Shown: positions 1-8,315, counted from the first letter of the stretch. The stretch: 64,000 bases of DNA from Yersinia enterocolitica subsp. enterocolitica (GCF_901472495.1 NZ_LR590469.1:2604001-2668000), one strand, 5' to 3'. The notes: a model not told the origin generated them from the letters alone. Program-made: numbers and translations.

Positions 1-86
1 TTTTGCACCTCGGCCTGGGTGCTGGGGGAAAGCCCCGCCAACAGCACGCCGCCGGAGGCTAGTTTGAAAAAGTGACGTCGGTTCAC
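1..86 (-). CDS. hybA: HybA, hydrogenase-2 ferredoxin-like subunit (N-terminus only)
   Basis: Only the first 28 or so codons lie in the window; the gene runs off the left edge. Translation from a GTG at 84-86 begins VNRRHFFKLASGG and continues into a hydrophobic stretch, which is a twin-arginine signal (RRHFFK). The GTG lies two bases after the hybO stop and is preceded by GGGAGG inside the end of hybO, so the two are translationally coupled. In Enterobacteriaceae hybA follows hybO and encodes the exported iron-sulfur protein that passes electrons between hydrogenase 2 and the quinone pool. The identification rests on the Tat signal and the position after hybO, since the Cys clusters are outside the window. 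Confidence 0.8.
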   Translation of the reverse strand, partial: MNRRHFFKLASGGVLLAGLSPSTQAEVQ

Positions 87-88
87 GG

Positions 89-1204
89 CTATTCCTCCCG
101 CGATGAGTGATCGTCATCTTTGCGGCGCTGCTTCTGTTGCCGCCCCAGTTCACGTACCGTCATCAGGCTGACACCGGCGACCAATCCCACCACGCCACCC
201 AGTAGTGCCGTCGCAGTGGTCGAAATCTCGCCGCCTTCTGTATTATGAATGAGGGGTTTTTCAGCACGCGGTGTCGGGTTCTCGACATTCGCCAGTTGGG
301 CGATGCCTTTGGTGAAGCCAATCCCTTCTTCATTACAGCCATAGCAAGGGTGCCCAATCCCCACCGGCCAGATGCCGCCGCCAACATCGCAGAACTCCAG
401 GGTCGGGCAGTTGCCGTAGGTCTCCGGCCCTTTGCAGCCGAGATGATAAAGGCACCAGCCCTGCCGATGACCTTCATCGCCAAACTGACGGGCAAAACGG
501 CCAGCATCAAAGTGTGGTCGGCGCTCGCAGTTTTCGTGGATCAAGCGACCATAAGCAAAGGTCGGACGGTTTTTGCTGTCCAATGCCGGTGGTCGCCCGA
601 AGGTAATGATATGGGCCACTGTTGCCAGGAAATTATGTGGATTGGGTGGACAGCCGGGAATATTTATCACCGTTTTACCCGGTAGCGCCGCTTGCAAACT
701 CACCGCACCAGTCGGGTTCCCACCGGTCGCTGGCACACCGCCCCAGGCGGAACAGGAACCAATGGCAATAATGGCCGCCGCATGTTCTGCGGCTTCACGG
801 ATATGCTCAACAATCGGTTTACCCGCCACCATGCAGTAAATTCCACCGTCTTTCAGTGGAATCGACCCATCCACCACCAGCACATATTTTCCTTTGTACT
901 GCTCGATGGCCCGGTGTTTATTCTCCTCCGCTTGCTCACCAAAAGCAGCAGAGAGCACTTCGTGATACTCCATTGAGATAACACTCAACAGCAGGTTCTC
1001 AATGGTCGGGTGAGTTGAACGTAACAGTGATTCAGTACAACCGGTACACTCCTGAGCGCCAATCCAGATAACCGGCGGGCGCTGGGGTGAACTGACTGTG
1101 TTGGCAATTTCAGCGGCAGCCTTGCTACTGAGACCCATGGTGGCCGCCAATGCAGCACAAAGCTTCATAAAATCACGACGGTTAACGCCATGCTGGGAAA
1201 GCAT
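89..1204 (-). CDS. hybO: Hydrogenase-2 small subunit HybO
   Basis: This is the small [NiFe]-hydrogenase subunit carrying the iron-sulfur relay for periplasmic H2 oxidation at the membrane. The 371 aa match E. coli HybO almost end to end (372 aa there). A twin-arginine signal (RRDFMKL, residues 9-15) precedes the proximal cluster Cys pair CTGC (residues 53-56). Further cluster residues lie in IAIGSCSAWGG, NIPGCPPNPHN, LGCKGPETYGNC and GHPCYGCNEEG. A C-terminal hydrophobic segment (about residues 335-352) is the usual membrane anchor and is followed by a basic tail. It is the first gene of a minus-strand hyb operon with hybA immediately downstream. Anaerobic control is suggested by the FNR-type site upstream at 1323-1336. 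Confidence 0.97.
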   Translation of the reverse strand: MLSQHGVNRRDFMKLCAALAATMGLSSKAAAEIANTVSSPQRPPVIWIGAQECTGCTESLLRSTHPTIENLLLSVISMEYHEVLSAAFGEQAEENKHRAIEQYKGKYVLVVDGSIPLKDGGIYCMVAGKPIVEHIREAAEHAAAIIAIGSCSAWGGVPATGGNPTGAVSLQAALPGKTVINIPGCPPNPHNFLATVAHIITFGRPPALDSKNRPTFAYGRLIHENCERRPHFDAGRFARQFGDEGHRQGWCLYHLGCKGPETYGNCPTLEFCDVGGGIWPVGIGHPCYGCNEEGIGFTKGIAQLANVENPTPRAEKPLIHNTEGGEISTTATALLGGVVGLVAGVSLMTVRELGRQQKQRRKDDDHSSREE

Positions 1205-1322
1205 GCTTTTTTCCCCTGTATTATTATTCTATTGTTCACATACCCGATATTAACAACGGGCATATCCCTATAAAAAACGCGGCTTTCTGTTAATAGTTTG
1301 TAACTCTGCAACTTTAATTAAG

Positions 1323-1336
1323 TTGATCTTTATCAA
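1323..1336 (-). promoter_or_regulatory. FNR-type operator upstream of hybO
   Basis: TTGATCTTTATCAA is a perfect match to the FNR consensus TTGAT-N4-ATCAA. It lies 119 bp upstream of the hybO start codon and no other gene starts nearby on that side. Oxygen-responsive control fits an anaerobic uptake hydrogenase. The promoter elements themselves were not identified with confidence. Confidence 0.7.
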
Positions 1337-1908
1337 TGGAAATTGATTGAATAGGGACAGGGGAAATATCTGTGAACTAAAACCGTTTCAGCAACTATTT
1401 CATTTGCCAGAAATTTAAAAATCTGTCAGGTAGCAATATGAAGTGGGTTAATACAATTGAATATCATTAGGCCCAAAAGTGTGATTCGCTATAATGAATT
1501 TAATTAATTATTAGTTTTTTTAGTTACTTAACTAGAAACAAAAATTTCACTTTCATAAAAAATGAAATGAGAAAAATTCGTAAATATAAATCTGACCCGG
1601 CAATTTATAATTAATTTAACAGCGGCACTAATATGAATTGTTAAATCTGGCGGCTATCAGATTTTTATCAATTTCATTCAGTTTGAAGATTTGTCATCAG
1701 TGTTTTTACCCTTTTTAGCAGCATATCTTAATGTTACAAAACGGATCATCATGGGATAACAGCTGAAATATAATGAGTTAATTATGTATTTTGTGCATGA
1801 ATCAATTTATGGCAAAGCAAGTCGTGCTATGATTAATTTACCGGTCACTATTCAACCGGTTATGTGATAAATGTTATCTGGCAACAACTTCAACCAGGAA
1901 GGGTCTCT
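1337..1908. other. AT-rich intergenic region between hybO and the SlyB-like gene
   Basis: No open reading frame of convincing length or family is seen here. The region is strongly AT-rich. A consensus TATAAT occurs at 1490-1495 on the plus strand without a good -35. A 7-bp hairpin (AAATCTG at 1643-1649 with CAGATTT at 1658-1664) runs into T residues and could end a short transcript. A TATGAT at 1828-1833 is a candidate -10 for the downstream lipoprotein gene. Confidence 0.4.
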
Positions 1909-2376
1909 ATGATTAAGCCACTCATTGCTGTTGCTATCGCCGTTGCCACACTCAGTGGTTGCGCCAATAATAATACTCTTTCAGGCGACACATTCAGCAG
2001 TTCTCAGGCCGGTCAGGCCCAGGCGGTCAGTTACGGGACGCTGGTTTCGGTACGCCCGGTCACGATCCAAGGCGGAGATGGCAATAATATTGCCGGTGCC
2101 GTTGGCGGCGCGGTGGTCGGCGGGTTCCTGGGTAACACTATTGGTGGTGGAACAGGCCGTCGTCTTGGTACCGCAGCAGGTGCTGTTGCTGGTGGGGTTG
2201 TGGGTCAGCAAGTCCAGAGCATGATGAACCGCAATAGTGGGGTCGAATTGGAAGTGCGCCGTGATAATGGCACCACCTTCCTGGTGGTTCAGGCTCAAGG
2301 GGTAACGCAGTTCCAACCGGGCCAGCGAGTCACTATTGCGACTCATGGCAATACAGTCACTATCACACCACGCTAA
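1909..2376 (+). CDS. slyB: SlyB/Pcp-family outer-membrane lipoprotein
   Basis: The start was set at the ATG at 1909, which has AGGAAGGG eight bases upstream and gives 155 aa, the same length as E. coli SlyB. A reading frame extends 15 codons further upstream but has no ribosome site. The N-terminus is a lipoprotein signal (MIKPLIAVAIAVATLSGC) with the lipidated Cys at 18. A glycine-zipper region (GGAVVGGFLGNTIGGGTGR and AAGAVAGGVVGQ) fills the middle, and the C-terminus ends VTITPR, close to VTVSPR in SlyB. SlyB-type lipoproteins span the outer membrane through the glycine zipper and are induced by envelope stress, often through PhoPQ; no PhoP box was identified here. The usual slyB lies beside slyA, so this may be a paralogue. 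Confidence 0.85.
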   Translation: MIKPLIAVAIAVATLSGCANNNTLSGDTFSSSQAGQAQAVSYGTLVSVRPVTIQGGDGNNIAGAVGGAVVGGFLGNTIGGGTGRRLGTAAGAVAGGVVGQQVQSMMNRNSGVELEVRRDNGTTFLVVQAQGVTQFQPGQRVTIATHGNTVTITPR

Positions 2377-2398
2377 ATGCTCACTATGTTTTAAGTTA

Positions 2399-2422
2399 CA
2401 GGGAGGATTAGCTGCCTCCCTG
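2399..2422 (+). terminator. Stem-loop after the SlyB-like gene
   Basis: CAGGGAGG (2399-2406) pairs with CCTCCCTG (2415-2422) around an 8-base loop, 22 bp after the stop codon. There is no T-run directly after it, so termination efficiency is uncertain. Confidence 0.5.
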
Positions 2423-2484
2423 CACCACCAAATCAATAGGGTATCTAATAGTTTTATTTCATCATCATCGCCAGTGGCAATACC

Positions 2485-2721
2485 TCACTCCAGCTGCAAA
2501 TAGCGTTCAGATTTATTATCATCCAGAGTAATGAGCATGTTCTTCAATTCTACAAACTGAATAGCTTTGTCACCACGGACAAAAGATTTGCTGGCAGCCA
2601 CTAACTCACGGTTTAATTTCGCCCAAAACGTATTATAGCTAAATAGAATTTAGCTGGTTAAGATAATTAAGCATAGGAATAACCACATTCTCAAAGAAAA
2701 TTTTTCTTTCTTGCTATCCAT
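2485..2721 (-). pseudogene. Decayed FliL-like (lateral flagellar LafF type) gene
   Basis: Reading the minus strand from an ATG at 2719-2721 gives a basic start (MDSKKEKFSLRM), a membrane segment (WLFLCLIILTS), an in-frame TAA at 2650-2652 inside that segment, and then the same frame continues (ILFSYNTFWAKLNREL, then IQFVELKNMLITL and SERYLQLE) to a TGA at 2485. A short N-tail, one membrane helix and a periplasmic segment with a conserved RYLQLE-like strand is the layout of FliL, the stator-associated basal-body protein. The piece is far shorter than FliL (about 150 aa or more), so it is both interrupted and truncated. Family assignment is from motif recognition. The flagellar reading is strengthened by the sigma54-regulator fragment at 6066-6373. 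Confidence 0.55.
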
Positions 2722-3051
2722 TTATACTCTTTATGCCGCAATTAGGATCATAACTTTATCATCTCCAAATAGAGCAACATACATGTCAACACCCAACCAA
2801 TTGATTTAAATTAAGATTAATAATTTCACAGGAAATTTTTCTTCCTAACAAAGGAATTGACGAGGAAAGATCAGCTAAAAAACTTCCCAATCATCAATAC
2901 TGCAAGTCACTCTCGCCGACTTCTCCAGTTTATTAAAGACACTGCCAGCGATCGTGCTTACTCTTTACCCTTCACCAAAGATAAATGCGTTCCGCGCTTA
3001 ATAATGAGAAGTATTGATACGACTACTTGCCTGGGATTGTCGAAAAATAAT

Positions 3052-3768
3052 ATGAAAAACTACACGTATATCGTTAATCATTGGTCAATTGATATGACTT
3101 CAGGTTTTATCACTCACCAAATCACGCAAGAACAAAAACGGTTGGGTAAATATCAGCTCAAACTTGTTTCAGCTTTACTGGAACATACCGATGAAGTTTT
3201 ATCTCGCGAACAATTAACCCAACGGGTATGGCAACACCGGGTTATTGGTAACAATAGCCTGCCTAATGCCATTCATACTTTGCGTGTCGCGCTGGGTGAT
3301 AAAAATAAGCAGCGGCGGATTATTCAAACTATTCCGAAAATGGGTTATCGGATAGATCCCTGCTTTTGCAACATTATTGCCATTGCTGAAAGCACTGAAA
3401 CCAAGCTGGTTAAGTCCCGTGCCCCCGTGGTTAACGAGCAGACTGTTTCCATCATATCAGGGCAAACGGCGGATAGTTCAGAAAACGAACAAGCTGCAAT
3501 GACTGTAGAAACGGGTCATCACTCACGAGTATCGATACCTAACGCAATAATGCCTACGCAAGGTATTTTCAGCAACAAACGTCTTTCTGCCTGTTTGTTA
3601 TTGGCCATCATGGTAATTTTCGGTTTGAATTATTTGATACTGCAACAAAATGATGGCTCAAAACATCATACCATCGAACAAAATCCGTACGATTATATGA
3701 GTTCATTCCAGCCAACGGTGAGTAATGATAATTTATCATTAGCATCAGAACGCTCGACCGCGGAGTGA
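3052..3768 (+). CDS. ToxR/CadC-like membrane-bound winged-helix regulator
   Basis: The protein has an N-terminal OmpR/PhoB-type winged helix (about residues 12-105, including LSREQLTQRVW, SLPNAIHTLRVALGD and IIQTIPKMGYRI). A polar linker of about 80 residues follows, then one membrane helix (LLLAIMVIFGLNYLIL) and a short periplasmic tail. This is the layout of ToxR/CadC one-component regulators that bind DNA from the inner membrane. I chose the ATG at 3052 because the domain begins just after it. The frame is open upstream to a TTG at 2857 and an ATG at 3004, but neither has a well-placed ribosome site and the extra sequence resembles no domain. Targets are unknown. It lies in the flagellar scar and ends 17 bp before the left end of an IS remnant, so its natural C-terminus may have been lost. 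Confidence 0.75.
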   Translation: MKNYTYIVNHWSIDMTSGFITHQITQEQKRLGKYQLKLVSALLEHTDEVLSREQLTQRVWQHRVIGNNSLPNAIHTLRVALGDKNKQRRIIQTIPKMGYRIDPCFCNIIAIAESTETKLVKSRAPVVNEQTVSIISGQTADSSENEQAAMTVETGHHSRVSIPNAIMPTQGIFSNKRLSACLLLAIMVIFGLNYLILQQNDGSKHHTIEQNPYDYMSSFQPTVSNDNLSLASERSTAE

Positions 3769-3785
3769 TTTTACCCACCGCAATT

Positions 3786-4733
3786 CTGAGCGATCCCCAC
3801 TAAATCAGCGCTAATAAATCAACACCATATTTCGGTAGGTTTTGGCGAGGTGATTAAGAACGGTGCTCAACACCGTTCGCTTTAAAATTAGCGGGGAATG
3901 TCGCATGACATTCTCCACTAACGTCAGATACGAGATTACCCACCGTGATTTAATGCTGTTGGCCTGGTATCTCAGATGTAACCCTTTGTTTTCGGACTCG
4001 TAGCCCACAAGCCACAGCACTATTGTGCTCAGTGTCGCCAGCAGGCTCAGTACCAGTATTCACCCTTGCAGTCCAGCCGTATCTGGGTATTTCCCCTGAT
4101 ACGCCCGATAAAATTCCATCCGAGTGATTTTATATGTCTGAACCATGCATTCCTGAACCCAGCATCAGTAACAATGATGACCTGGCCGGCGGGTTAACCG
4201 CACCGGAAAGAGCATCAAGGAACGCTTTCTGTATCAGCGGGTTCTGCTGTTTTTCTGAAGAAACTATCCAGCTTAATAAGGGGATTGAACGTCCGTCACA
4301 AATAAGGCTGGCACGAAGTACATGATGTTCCTGAGAAGGATAGCCACTCCAGTCAACGGCTATAACACACAGAGATAACTGACTCGTCAGTCATCGATAT
4401 AATTCTATTAAAAATCAGGTGGATATCTTGGTGTGGCGACTCATTTCCCAGCAAGCGATCAACTCGTTTTATTTTATTGTTGACCTAAGCCGAGCCGGGT
4501 AAATAACGGCCGATACTGGTCAACGTCAGTGATGCGCCATTAATTAGTGAAATGGTGGCATCCAACAAAGTATTTTGTCGGTATTTGTGAAACGGTGTTA
4601 AAGCATCATGGAAGAAGTTTTGATATACTTGGCGAGCAGGCAAAGAGGTGATCTCCTTGAATTGGTTGCACAATCAGTAGAACACCTCTATGCCTGTCTT
4701 TTTTTCACCCTCCCATTACTGGGGATTCCTCAG
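3786..4733 (-). mobile_element. Decayed IS4-family element of the IS10 type
   Basis: The segment is bounded by imperfect terminal inverted repeats: CTGAGCGATCCCCAC at 3786-3800 and, on the opposite strand, CTGAGGAATCCCCAG at 4719-4733 (12 of 15 identical). Both resemble the IS10 end CTGAGAGATCCCC. The interior encodes broken pieces of an IS4-family transposase. At 948 bp it is about 380 bp shorter than IS10 (1329 bp), so internal sequence has been deleted. The flanking 9-mers (3777-3785 and 4734-4742) are not identical, so no target duplication survives. Confidence 0.75.
3811..4673 (-). pseudogene. IS4/IS10-type transposase, multiply disrupted
   Basis: Pieces in transposase order read along the minus strand. 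The N-terminal piece starts MCNQFKEITSLP and ends at a TAG (4485-4487), after which the frame continues with NNKIKRVDRLLGNE. In a shifted frame comes AVDWSGYPSQEHHVLRASL, the first catalytic Asp region. In another frame follows VTDAGFRNAWFRHIKSLGW, the second catalytic Asp region. A final piece, LVGYESENKGLHLRYQANSI, is the C-terminal Y-(2)-Q-type region typical of IS4/IS10 transposases. At least one nonsense change, two or more frameshifts and a deletion of the segment before the C-terminus make it inactive. Individual open stretches here (3811-4020, 4485-4673) are fragments, not genes. Confidence 0.8.
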
Positions 4734-4841
4734 CACCTAAATTGGGCAAATGTAATAAGGAATTAATGGGTTTGATTGCACATAATGCCTGTTTAGTTTA
4801 TAGAAATGGGAATATAAAAAACAGGCGATTGCATAAAAATA

Positions 4842-5831
4842 TCACAGTGTTGGTTTACTGAATTTTTCGGTGATAAACTGCGTTATAATCATAGCGAATA
4901 TGGCATGCAATTCTTGGGATGGATGTGAATTGTCATTAAAAGAAAAGTTATGATTAATATTCAAATTTTCTTTTTTTCCAAACTCAACATATCCAGAATG
5001 ATAGGCGTGTTCATTTTCATATCCCAGTTTTTTTGCTTCAGATAGAATATCTTTTAAATGTTTATTAATATCAAAAAAATGAACATTAACACCTTTATTT
5101 TCTATTTTAATCCTATCAATAATATATTCTAATTTAAAATTATGTTTTTTAGAAATGTTAGATATTTCATCCCGACATTGCTGATCATTCATCTTCATAC
5201 CTGGTGTTATTGAGGGATCAGGAATTCCCATAACCAATATATTTTTCACTCCATTTTTAATCATTTTTTTGATATTTTTTTCTTGACTATGGACAACTTT
5301 ATCAACATCTCGTTTATGGAACGTCATATAATCATTTGAACCAAGGGATACAATAGCCAAATCAGAATCATTAAAATGTACCCCTTTAATTTGCTTAGAC
5401 ATATTAGACATAAACCGGTAAACAGGATTTAATTTACTGTAGTTGGCAGAAACCGCGCCCCCCTCAGCTTTATTAATGGTTTCAACATTCATATTTTTTG
5501 GTGAGGTCAGGAAATCAACCCAAGTAAATCCATTGGTAAACCTTCCTTTATAGTATTGTGATGCAGAGGGTAACATACCAAGTGTTTTTTTACGCATTCT
5601 ACCTTCAGCGTCTGAAAGACTATCGCCAAAAACATACAGTTTTTTTATATTAGTAGAATCATGAAGCTTAACCTTCGAATTATTTACGGCCACAAAATTT
5701 TTCGCTAAGCAAAATTTTTCATTGGATAAGTTTTGAGATGCAGGCCCGTCCAGTACATCCTGACTGGAATTGTTATTCCTATCTTTCAGTGAGGGAGAAA
5801 AAGATCTGTTGTGGTTTAAATTAATAATCAT
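4842..5831 (-). CDS. GDSL/SGNH hydrolase, no signal peptide (possible effector)
   Basis: The start was set at the ATG at 5831, which has AGAGGAAATT just upstream, giving 329 aa. The frame is open 36 codons further but without a ribosome site. Residues 65-75 (LYVFGDSLSD) are SGNH block I with the nucleophilic Ser. Gly in EGGAVSA (about 123) is block II, GSND (164-167) is block III, and D300-N-S-H303 holds the catalytic Asp and His. SGNH enzymes hydrolyse lipid or ester bonds. The first 60 residues are polar and lack a Sec signal, unlike most secreted bacterial GDSL lipases, and resemble the layout of type III effectors with this fold (Salmonella SseJ, Yersinia YspM). That link is inference. 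It is AT-rich, stands alone between an IS remnant and flagellar debris, and was probably acquired horizontally. The 230 bp upstream of its start (5832-6065) show no gene. Confidence 0.8.
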   Translation of the reverse strand: MIINLNHNRSFSPSLKDRNNNSSQDVLDGPASQNLSNEKFCLAKNFVAVNNSKVKLHDSTNIKKLYVFGDSLSDAEGRMRKKTLGMLPSASQYYKGRFTNGFTWVDFLTSPKNMNVETINKAEGGAVSANYSKLNPVYRFMSNMSKQIKGVHFNDSDLAIVSLGSNDYMTFHKRDVDKVVHSQEKNIKKMIKNGVKNILVMGIPDPSITPGMKMNDQQCRDEISNISKKHNFKLEYIIDRIKIENKGVNVHFFDINKHLKDILSEAKKLGYENEHAYHSGYVEFGKKENLNINHNFSFNDNSHPSQELHAIFAMIITQFITEKFSKPTL

Positions 5832-6065
5832 AATTTCCTCTGGATTTATATAAAATAATAAATAATTATCTCTATACAAACATGAGTAAACAATCTCATT
5901 GGGTGAGACCGACAAGAGATAATACCATCTTAAATACATTTTTAATTCTTAAATAATTATAGTGTTTTTTTAAAAATCGAACTTTAATATTTCGATTTTA
6001 AATTTCTCTCTGATATATTTACAGTCTATCATGATAAAATTTAGACATTATTTCCCTTATTAATA

Positions 6066-6373
6066 TTATGATAAACACTCGATATCAATACCATCTTCAC
6101 GCATATTGGCCAACCGATAACGTAATGCTCGCGGTGTAATACTCATAAACTTCGCTACTTTAGATTTATTTCCCTGAACCGTTTAAGTACATCAACAATA
6201 TATTGCTACAGTGCCAGGCGGTCACGTAATTTAACATTACTGTTTCCATGAGTAAACGGAACACCTGATACTGAGTATACCAAATTATCTTCTAATGATT
6301 TTTTGGCTACAGATGTGTATATCGACGTTACAGGTAATCCCAAATGTGTAATATCCCCCCCGTTATTGCTCAT
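6066..6373 (-). pseudogene. C-terminal remnant of a sigma54-dependent flagellar regulator (LafK-like)
   Basis: Minus-strand translation from 6373 gives an open segment (NNGGDITHLGLPVTS, later NVKLRDRLAL), an in-frame TAG at 6206-6208, then QYIVDVLKRF. A one-base loss near 6173-6180 then shifts the frame to GNKSKVAKFMSITPRALRYR followed by LANMREDGIDIECLS and a stop at 6066. That last piece is the Fis-type helix-turn-helix that ends sigma54 activators such as LafK/FleQ/FlrC. The AAA+ ATPase core is absent. Yersinia's main flagella use FlhDC rather than a sigma54 regulator, so a lateral-flagellar (Flag-2) origin is the likeliest reading. Confidence 0.65.
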
Positions 6374-6682
6374 AAAAATATTCTATATGTACTAAATAAA
6401 TATGAAGAAACATCCATGTGTCGCCATATAAATCAGAAAAGTTAATTGAAATTAACTAACTATACACCAACAGATTGAAATAGATTAATTAAATAAAAAT
6501 AAAAATAAAAAAATCAGATAAATAAATATATTATAATGAGGTGTTGATTTCATAAAAAATAATAAACCATTCGTTTTATGGTGTTAAAATTAAATATTTA
6601 ATTTACATTAAAACGAGTGCGTGTAATTGTTCGCTAAGATACCTGAGGAATGAGGAGGATTAATTTCTTATGGCTATAGCTA

Positions 6683-6718
6683 AAGAAAACACCCCGCCAG
6701 CATCTTGCTAGCAGGGTG
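6683..6718 (-). terminator. Intrinsic terminator after the chemoreceptor gene
   Basis: On the minus strand CACCCTGCTAGC pairs with GCTGGCGGGGTG (12 bp with two G-U pairs, 5-base loop) and is followed by TTTTCTTT. It starts 22 bp after the stop of the chemoreceptor gene. Confidence 0.85.
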
Positions 6719-6740
6719 ACAGTTATTTAAATTAATATTA

Positions 6741-8315
6741 TTAAGCAGCCTGAGTATTATCCGATAGATTAAAAGCAGACACCGCCTCAGTCAGTTGACG
6801 AGCCTGTTCTTCTAATGAAGCAGCCGCGGCAGCAGATTCTTGTACCAATGAGGCATTTTGCTGTGTGACACCATCCATTTCTGCAACCGCCTGACCAATT
6901 TGGCTAATTCCTCGACTTTGCTCATCAGAAGCAGAAGCAATTTCGCCCATAATATCGGTCACATTCGTCACCGCCTGAACAATGCTGTTCATGGTTTCTC
7001 CCGCTCTCGAAACTTGCTGTGACCCCATATTAACCCGTGATACCGACTCACTAATTAGCCCTTCAATTTCCTTGGCCGCCTGCGCACTGCGTTGTGCTAA
7101 ATTGCGGACTTCACTGGCGACCACCGCAAAACCGCGCCCTTGTTCACCGGCACGCGCTGCTTCAACCGCTGCGTTTAATGCCAGAATATTGGTTTGGAAT
7201 GCGATGCTGTTTATCACGCCGATAATATCGGCGATGCGGCGTGAGCTTTCGGTAATACTACTCATGGTCGCAACAACATCATTAACAATGCGGCCCCCAT
7301 TTTGGGCTGTTGTCGAAGCATTCTCGGCTAATTTACTGGCCTGATGGGCATTCTCGGCATTCTGTTTCACCGTCGCATTTAACTGTTCCATGCTGGCAGC
7401 GGTTTCTTCTAATGCCGCAGCTTGTTGCTCGGTACGCGAAGAAAGGTCGGCATTTCCAGCGGCTATTTCGCCCGCACCGGTGTAAATCGCATCGGTGCTA
7501 CTACGAATAGTCGATACTGTATTTACCAGGCTATTTTGCATTTCTTGCAAATAAGGGATTAATTGTCCAACACAGTTACGACCAAATTCAGCCATTGGTC
7601 TGCCTAATTGCCCTTGTGCTAATCGTCTAAAATGCACCTTGATTGAATCCAGTGGACGCACCAAATAGCTGACAATATAACGGTCGGTTAATATCAAAAT
7701 AACGATGCCAGCAATAAGTGCCGCCAGTAACGCCCGCTCACACCACGTGACCAAAGACTCCACTCGCAAACTGGCTGCTTCTGTTGATTTATCCACCGCC
7801 GAATTGTATTTCTCGATTGTGGCGCCAAACTCCCGGCTCAATTGTGGATACTCATTGTTAAACATGCTGTTATAGTCTTCAAAGCGATTTGCAGACACCG
7901 CTTTAAACATCGGTTCAATCCCTTTATCCAACAGTGTTGACCAGCTTTGGATGGTTTTCTCTGTCAGAGCTGTATCCATTTCTTCATGAGATTGCAGCTT
8001 AAATTTCTGCAATGCTTCTTGTGTGTTTTTAAGAGCGACACTGGCTGAAGCTAATTCTCGATCAGCATCGGCAATGGCCCCATTTTGACGATAAGCTGCC
8101 GCACGCGTTAAACGAGTAACCACACGGAAATATTGGTCATTACCCCGATTAATAATATTAACGCTTTTCTGTTGTTCCGAGCTCAGATGGAGGGAATGCG
8201 TTAATTTGTTAAGTGAAAATAATGTAAATGTTGAAACGCCTCCCCAGAGCAACAAAAATATAACAAGAATAGAGAATAACGCCATCCTGATGGTGATATG
8301 TTTTAGAAAATTCAC
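6741..8315 (-). CDS. Methyl-accepting chemotaxis protein
   Basis: A 524-aa transmembrane chemoreceptor. Membrane helix 1 lies at about residues 10-32. It is followed by a periplasmic four-helix ligand domain of the Tar/Tsr type to about 190, helix 2 (LLAALIAGIVILILTD), a HAMP domain to about 268, and a long coiled-coil signalling domain. The hairpin tip is the conserved IAFQTNILALNAAVEAARAG and GRGFAVVASEVRNLAQRSA, which contacts CheA/CheW. Glu/Gln pairs typical of methylation sites flank it (SSRTEQQAAALEETAASMEQ). The C-terminus ends SDNTQAA, without the NWETF pentapeptide that recruits CheR/CheB, so it would depend on other receptors for efficient methylation. Start is a GTG. The ligand is unknown. 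It is a single-gene unit with its own terminator. Confidence 0.93.
   Translation of the reverse strand: MNFLKHITIRMALFSILVIFLLLWGGVSTFTLFSLNKLTHSLHLSSEQQKSVNIINRGNDQYFRVVTRLTRAAAYRQNGAIADADRELASASVALKNTQEALQKFKLQSHEEMDTALTEKTIQSWSTLLDKGIEPMFKAVSANRFEDYNSMFNNEYPQLSREFGATIEKYNSAVDKSTEAASLRVESLVTWCERALLAALIAGIVILILTDRYIVSYLVRPLDSIKVHFRRLAQGQLGRPMAEFGRNCVGQLIPYLQEMQNSLVNTVSTIRSSTDAIYTGAGEIAAGNADLSSRTEQQAAALEETAASMEQLNATVKQNAENAHQASKLAENASTTAQNGGRIVNDVVATMSSITESSRRIADIIGVINSIAFQTNILALNAAVEAARAGEQGRGFAVVASEVRNLAQRSAQAAKEIEGLISESVSRVNMGSQQVSRAGETMNSIVQAVTNVTDIMGEIASASDEQSRGISQIGQAVAEMDGVTQQNASLVQESAAAAASLEEQARQLTEAVSAFNLSDNTQAA

Noticed and set aside
245..976. Open frames on the plus strand antisense to hybO
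   Set aside because: They are shadows of the strongly conserved hybO frame and lack ribosome sites and family features.
2857..3051. N-terminal extension of the ToxR-like regulator from a TTG at 2857
   Set aside because: The ribosome site is badly spaced, the residues resemble no domain, and the winged helix starts after 3052.
3811..4020. Separate small gene
   Set aside because: It is the C-terminal fragment of the broken IS4/IS10-type transposase.
4134..4325. Plus-strand small gene
   Set aside because: It is antisense to transposase remnants and has no family signal.
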